DNA of 64,000 nucleotides, taken from Golubevia sp. BC0850 (lineage: Eukaryota > Basidiomycota > Exobasidiomycetes > Golubeviales > Golubeviaceae). The translations under genes were made by a program, and so were the position numbers. Position 1 is the stretch's first letter, and each line of letters begins with the position of its first letter. The DNA is taken from contig JAAVVG010000009.1 in the NCBI GenBank assembly GCA_012976225.1, forward strand, positions 496,001 to 560,000. Direction: 5' to 3'. Shown one piece after another: positions 60,401 to 64,000 of the stretch. A model generated the notes under the pieces. That model had not been told where the DNA came from and did no database searches. It was given only the letters and a program-made list of their open reading frames with translations.

Positions 60401-60712
60401 GACAGCTGCAGCAGTGAGACGGGGAGCAGGAGGAGCCCAGTAGCCATAGTCCTCTTCTGTAGGAGGATATCCACCTCCAACGTGTTGTTGATGTTGAAGG
60501 ACTGCTTGGTGACTCATTCCTCCATTCGATTGTAGATGAGGTTGGTGGGTCATAATTCCTCCACCACTCATTCCCATCGATCCCATCGGCATAGCAACAC
60601 CTCCACCGTTTCCATTCATAGCCACTTGCCCATTTCCAACATGTCCTGGTTGAGAAGAAGCTGGAGCGTAACCCATTGAAGGGTGATGATAGTTCATACT
60701 CATGCTTTTCAA
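57434..60712 (-). CDS. Gln-rich Pho85-type cyclin (Clg1-like)
   Basis: Exons in coding order: 60712-58459, 58370-57821 and 57722-57434, encoding 1030 residues. The N-terminal 330 residues are rich in Gln, His, Pro, Tyr and Gly (YSQQNHQQHHQQQYQ), then a Ser/Pro-rich region. The cyclin box begins around FRRFVHQVLAQTLLSPTAFL and continues LALLFVVRVPSL and FKLLTLGVMISNKHLDDNTF. It ends with NKTWNEVTGIPLDELNRMER and FEITVPDEVWSAF, the pattern of the Pcl/Clg1 cyclins that activate Pho85-like kinases. Intron 1 lies within the cyclin box. The C terminus is disordered and basic. Clg1-type rather than Pho80-type is suggested by the long Gln-rich N terminus. Confidence 0.83.
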
Positions 60713-60880
60713 GGATTTTCTTCGTCCCCTTTCTCTCTCCTGACTACGAGTTTCTTCCTCTAAGAAACGTCTCTACTTTTCTCCTCGATTTGATCCGGAC
60801 TATGGAAGGTCGAGACTCAAAGAAAATAGGTGAAAAGTGGAGTTGAAGGAAGACCGGCAGCTTGAAGAGCGGTTGGGGCA

Positions 60881-60900
60881 GAGGAGGAGGAGGAGGAGGA
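60881..60900. repeat. GGA trinucleotide microsatellite
   Basis: Six to seven GAG/GGA units without interruption in the probable 5' leader of the cyclin gene. Confidence 0.85.
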
Positions 60901-62374
60901 CTTTTGTGAAAGAGGTCCTTCTGAAGTTGGTTGAAAGGGTGGTAATTTGAGGTCGAGGTTGAAGTTGATTAACTGGATGAACTTGAATGCTCAGAGAGTA
61001 TCTTCAACCGGAGTAGAGGATAGGAGGGAGAGGATTTGAAGAGAACTGCTCAGTGAAGGCGTCTCTTGATGGAATGATGGAGTGGCGATAGAGTGTAGGA
61101 GAAAGACCGAGATAGAATCCAGAGGATAACGAATTCAAAGGATCGGAAAGGGTAGCCAATCTGTGCGGACGAGGAAGGGAAAGAGGTGGGATGAGATGAT
61201 GACGTTTGCACAGCAGAATAGGTGGAAGGACAGGGCCTACCCGATTTACTTGACTAACCTTCTCTTTGGAATCCGAAAGTCGATAAACTTTTACTAAACT
61301 CTTGGTCTTGAACTCTTTTTCCTTTCCTTTCTCTTTTGCCTTGAGTCCTACTTCTGACTTCTACTTCTTCTGCTTCTCTCTCTTCTCTTCTTCTCCGATG
61401 GCTTCAAGCGCGTCTTGGAGCCTTAAAGAGAAGTTCTTTGAAGAGGGAAAAGAATTCGAAGAAGAGATTGAAGAGATAGAAGGCTCTAAAAAGAGAAGAA
61501 GAAAGAGAAAGTCTTGAGCGATGGGCCTCGCCTTGAAGGTTTGGATGAGGAGTAGGTTCAAAAGAGCGCATTGTTGCTTCACAGCGAGATTCAAATCGAA
61601 AAACGGCAATTCAAACTTTTGTTTCTCGATTGGCTCTGCTCCAGACAATGCACAAATTGCCTTTCCAAAGTCAAAACATCAGTGACTTTGGCCAGCTTTT
61701 CCGTACAGGCAAGTACAGTCAGGAAGAGAGGTTCCCTATGTCCTCCGGCCTTCCTCTCCTTCTCTCGCTCCAGGATGTGCTGATTTCGAGCTTCAAGCTA
61801 CCCTCCCAACCACAGAAATTCTAGAGAAAAAATTGTTTTGCCGTAGTAAGAAATTCCGTTGCCACAGTAAGGTTTTAGAGGGTAGGGTAGGATAGTAGGA
61901 GATGAAGCTTTCTCTGAGAGTTGCCGACGGCAACAGATGGAGCGTCGAACTGTCGACCGGAAGAAGGTCTGAAGATTTGTAATTGCGATTTTTAAAAGGA
62001 CAAGAAGGTTGGAGAAGAGACCTATATCGATTCTATATGAAATAGAGCCCAATTACAGCTTGCAACTTGCAGTCTCTCCTTGATCGCCTGTCATTTCAAC
62101 TTTGCAATTTGATCTCTAGCATCCGGCAGCTCGGGAATTGGAAAGCGTGCTGTCGGTATTGTTGAGGTAGGGGTCGAAGAAGTAAGCTTCGATTGATAGT
62201 CGACTTTGTGGAGAGAGAAAGAGAAAAGATTAAAGGGATGGAAGTGAAGCTTCCACCCTTCCCTCGAAATTCAGAATGTTCCATCTGAGAACTTCTAGCA
62301 AAGACGACGAGGCTTTTGATCATGATGACGTAGGATAGAGAGTGAGAGGTCTGGTCGCATCTAAGAGGCGCGGG

Positions 62375-62381
62375 TATAAAG
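62375..62381 (+). promoter_or_regulatory. TATA box of the HSP31-like gene
   Basis: TATAAAG, 101 bp upstream of the ATG at 62476. Confidence 0.5.
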
Positions 62382-62475
62382 CAAGGTGGAGATGTGAATC
62401 TTCATTCCTTCTTCCCTCCCACCTCATCACTTTCCCAAAAGTCAACAATCAATCTCAAACTCTCAAACCATCAAG

Positions 62476-63721
62476 ATGCCTTCTGCTCTAATCGTTCTAA
62501 CCTCTAACAGCAAGATGGTCGACTCTGGTGAGTACATAACCTCAATGTTCGGTTGGTGGGCATGAGATGGTGCAGGTGCAGTTGAAGGGGTGACGTGGTA
62601 CTACTTCAGGATTGGGGCAAAGGGAGGAAGGGAGATCCAAGTATCAGTTAGGAAACTGCTGGGTGGCAGTTGCGTTTCATTCAATTGGAGTTGAGATGAT
62701 ACCGAGAGAAAGGATTTTTGGAAGGACGGAGGAACCTCGTCCACACCAGTTTCGGTGCAGGTTAGGTGTCTTCCACAAAGTCACTCCTCATCAGTGGACC
62801 TTTGGGAGGTGGGTCGTAGCGAGAGCTGAAGTCCTGACCTTTTTCCAATTCCCCCCCCCCCCTCTCTCTCTCTCTCTTTCTCTGTCTGTGTGAACAGACC
62901 ACAAGACCGGCTGGTACTTGCCAGAACTAGCTCATCCTTACTACGTCTTTCACGAGGCTGGAATTTCGATGACTGCTGCCACTCCTAAGGGAGGAGAATC
63001 CCCTCTAGATCAAGCTTCAGTCGATGCCTTCAAGGAGGACCCAGACTCGAAGAAGTTCCTAGCCGACCCAGAAGCTGTCAAGTTCTACAAGAACACTCAA
63101 AAGCTATCTGAGGTTGACCTATCCAAGTTCGATTTCATCTTCCACCCGGGAGGACATGGTCCTATCGCAGAAAACGAAGATCCTGAGTGAGTAGAAGTGT
63201 TAGATTCAGCGTTGAATGCTTCTCGACTCCAACACGTTTCCCCCCCCCCCTCTCTCTCTCTTTCCGCAGTGTCCAAAACACTATCAGAACCGTCTTCGAA
63301 TCTAAGAGACCTGTCGCTTTGGTTTGTCACGCACCAGCTGTCTTGACTGGTGTGAAACTAACTGATGGATCTTTTATCGGAAAAGGAAGGAAGGTCACTG
63401 GATTTACAAATGCCGAAGAAGAGCAAGCTGGCTTGACCAAGAACGTTCAATACCTTCTCGAAGATGTCCTCAAAGAACAGGGTGCTCATTTCGAAGGTGA
63501 GTGCTCCTATTTTCTGCTGCCTCTCCGGTCTCATTCCAGTTTCGCTTACTCTTCATTCGCCCTCCCTCGTCCTAACTCCTCCTCCCTCGATTGAAGCTGC
63601 CGCTCCTTGGACCGAGAGAGTCGTTATCGACAAAGATTCAGAAGGAAGAACTCTCTTGACTGGACAGAACCCTCAATCTGCCTTGGCTCTCGCCAAAGAG
63701 CTTGTCAAGCTTGTCAAGTAA
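62476..63721 (+). CDS. HSP31/DJ-1-family glyoxalase III-like protein
   Basis: Exons: 62476-62527, 62898-63186, 63270-63496 and 63597-63721, encoding 230 residues. Family members convert methylglyoxal to lactate without glutathione and act in stress responses. The start MPSALIVLTSNSKM, the GWYLPELAHPYYVF strand with the conserved acidic residue, FDFIFHPGGHGPIAE and the nucleophilic elbow VALVCHAPAVL with its Cys are all present. The C terminus carries LLTGQNPQSALALAKEL, typical of Hsp31. A TATA box and short leader suggest inducible expression. Introns 1 and 2 both end in an unusual C run followed by TC repeats before the acceptor. Confidence 0.92.
62851..62878. repeat. C12 plus (TC)n tract before an acceptor
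   Basis: Twelve C followed by TC dinucleotides, ending 19 bp before the acceptor of HSP31 intron 1. Confidence 0.9.
63240..63262. repeat. C11 plus (TC)n tract before an acceptor
   Basis: Eleven C followed by TC dinucleotides, just before the TTTCCGCAG acceptor of HSP31 intron 2. Confidence 0.9.
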
Positions 63722-64000
63722 ATGCATTTACTCCTTTTGTAGTCTCGATTTGAAACGAAAGTTAACCTTGAAGTGTAGAACATCTAGTGAAGATGTGAAG
63801 GTGTGTGATCACATAGGCTACGTAGCCACGTTTGCCCGCTAACCTTGAGTTCATCTCATTGCGCAGACCAGGCAAGCCTTTTAGTTTCTGGGTTTTGTAG
63901 ACTTCTCCTCATTTGGAAAAGCCCAAGAGAGAGACATCTTTTCTTAACTGCACCAGAGGGCGTTCAACTTCTTAAGTGCGGATAGAAGGCGCTCAACGTC
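63722..64000. other. 3' flank of HSP31 with two adjacent palindromes
   Basis: No gene in the last 279 bases. Two perfect palindromes lie side by side: TGTGATCACA (63804-63813) and GGCTACGTAGCC (63816-63827). Confidence 0.6.

Larger units (their letters stand above)
60713..62475. other. Long divergent intergenic region
   Basis: About 1.75 kb between the cyclin (-) and HSP31 (+). Holds a (GGA)n run at 60881-60900 and an ATG-started frame of 39 codons at 61398-61517 (MASSASWSLKEKFFEEGKEF, highly charged) that I cannot support as a gene. The long leader and promoter of the cyclin are probably here. Confidence 0.45.

Overview
The window looks like nuclear DNA of a basidiomycete fungus. Nearly every gene is broken by short introns with GTGAGT/GTAAGT donors and pyrimidine-rich tracts before YAG acceptors. 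The products are fungal: an ATP sulfurylase with a C-terminal APS-kinase-like domain, a Pex26-like tail-anchored protein, a Pho85-type cyclin, a ferric reductase and a GPI-type aspartyl protease. Base composition is moderate. I lean towards Pucciniomycotina, but the sequence alone does not prove this. I recognised no transposon, LTR element, tRNA, rRNA or CRISPR array. All gene models below were spliced by eye, and reading phase was checked at each junction unless stated otherwise.

Layout. 1-3 kb: the 3' end of a Ser-rich secreted or wall protein, then a small three-motif RPEL protein. 3.4-9.8 kb: carnitine acetyltransferase (+) converging on a ferric reductase (-). 10.6-14.1 kb: a small ubiquitin-fold protein and ATP sulfurylase (MET3). 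14.5-18.9 kb: EME1/MMS4 (-) and an unrecognised gene (-). 20.2-23.0 kb: two secreted proteins, one beta-trefoil-like and one Cys-rich PAN-like. 23.3-28.2 kb: a Pex26-like peroxin (-) and the m6A writer METTL3/IME4 (+), sharing a 147-bp divergent promoter. 28.7-33.5 kb: the FYVE/Rab effector VAC1/PEP7 (-) and the spliceosomal J-protein DNAJC8/SPF31 (-). 33.7-36.1 kb: a doubtful small gene and a decayed F-box/LRR locus. 37.0-39.2 kb: divergent TIM9 (-) and TIF6/eIF6 (+). 40.1-46.5 kb: an amino-acid transporter (+), an aspartyl protease (-) and a secreted metallophosphoesterase (-). 47.3-49.4 kb: a membrane RING-H2 protein (+). 50.1-56.1 kb: a WW-MyTH4-RhoGAP gene flanked by two inverted copies of a small secreted peptide-precursor gene. 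57.4-60.7 kb: a Gln-rich Pho85-type cyclin (-). 62.5-63.7 kb: an HSP31/DJ-1-like glyoxalase (+).

Most genes are unrelated housekeeping genes, so no metabolic cluster is apparent. Two loci stand out. The first is the pair of paralogous secreted precursors at 50.1 and 55.6-56.1 kb. They share exon structure, signal peptide, a Lys-Arg processing site and a cationic C-terminal helix, and I cannot assign them to a known family. The second is the F-box/LRR locus at 34.4-36.1 kb, where one frame stays open for 1.3 kb except for four stops, all of them TGA. Other points of interest are very small exons (7 to 25 nt) placed at functional motifs, introns of about 43 nt, and pure C runs joined to TC repeats just before intron acceptors.
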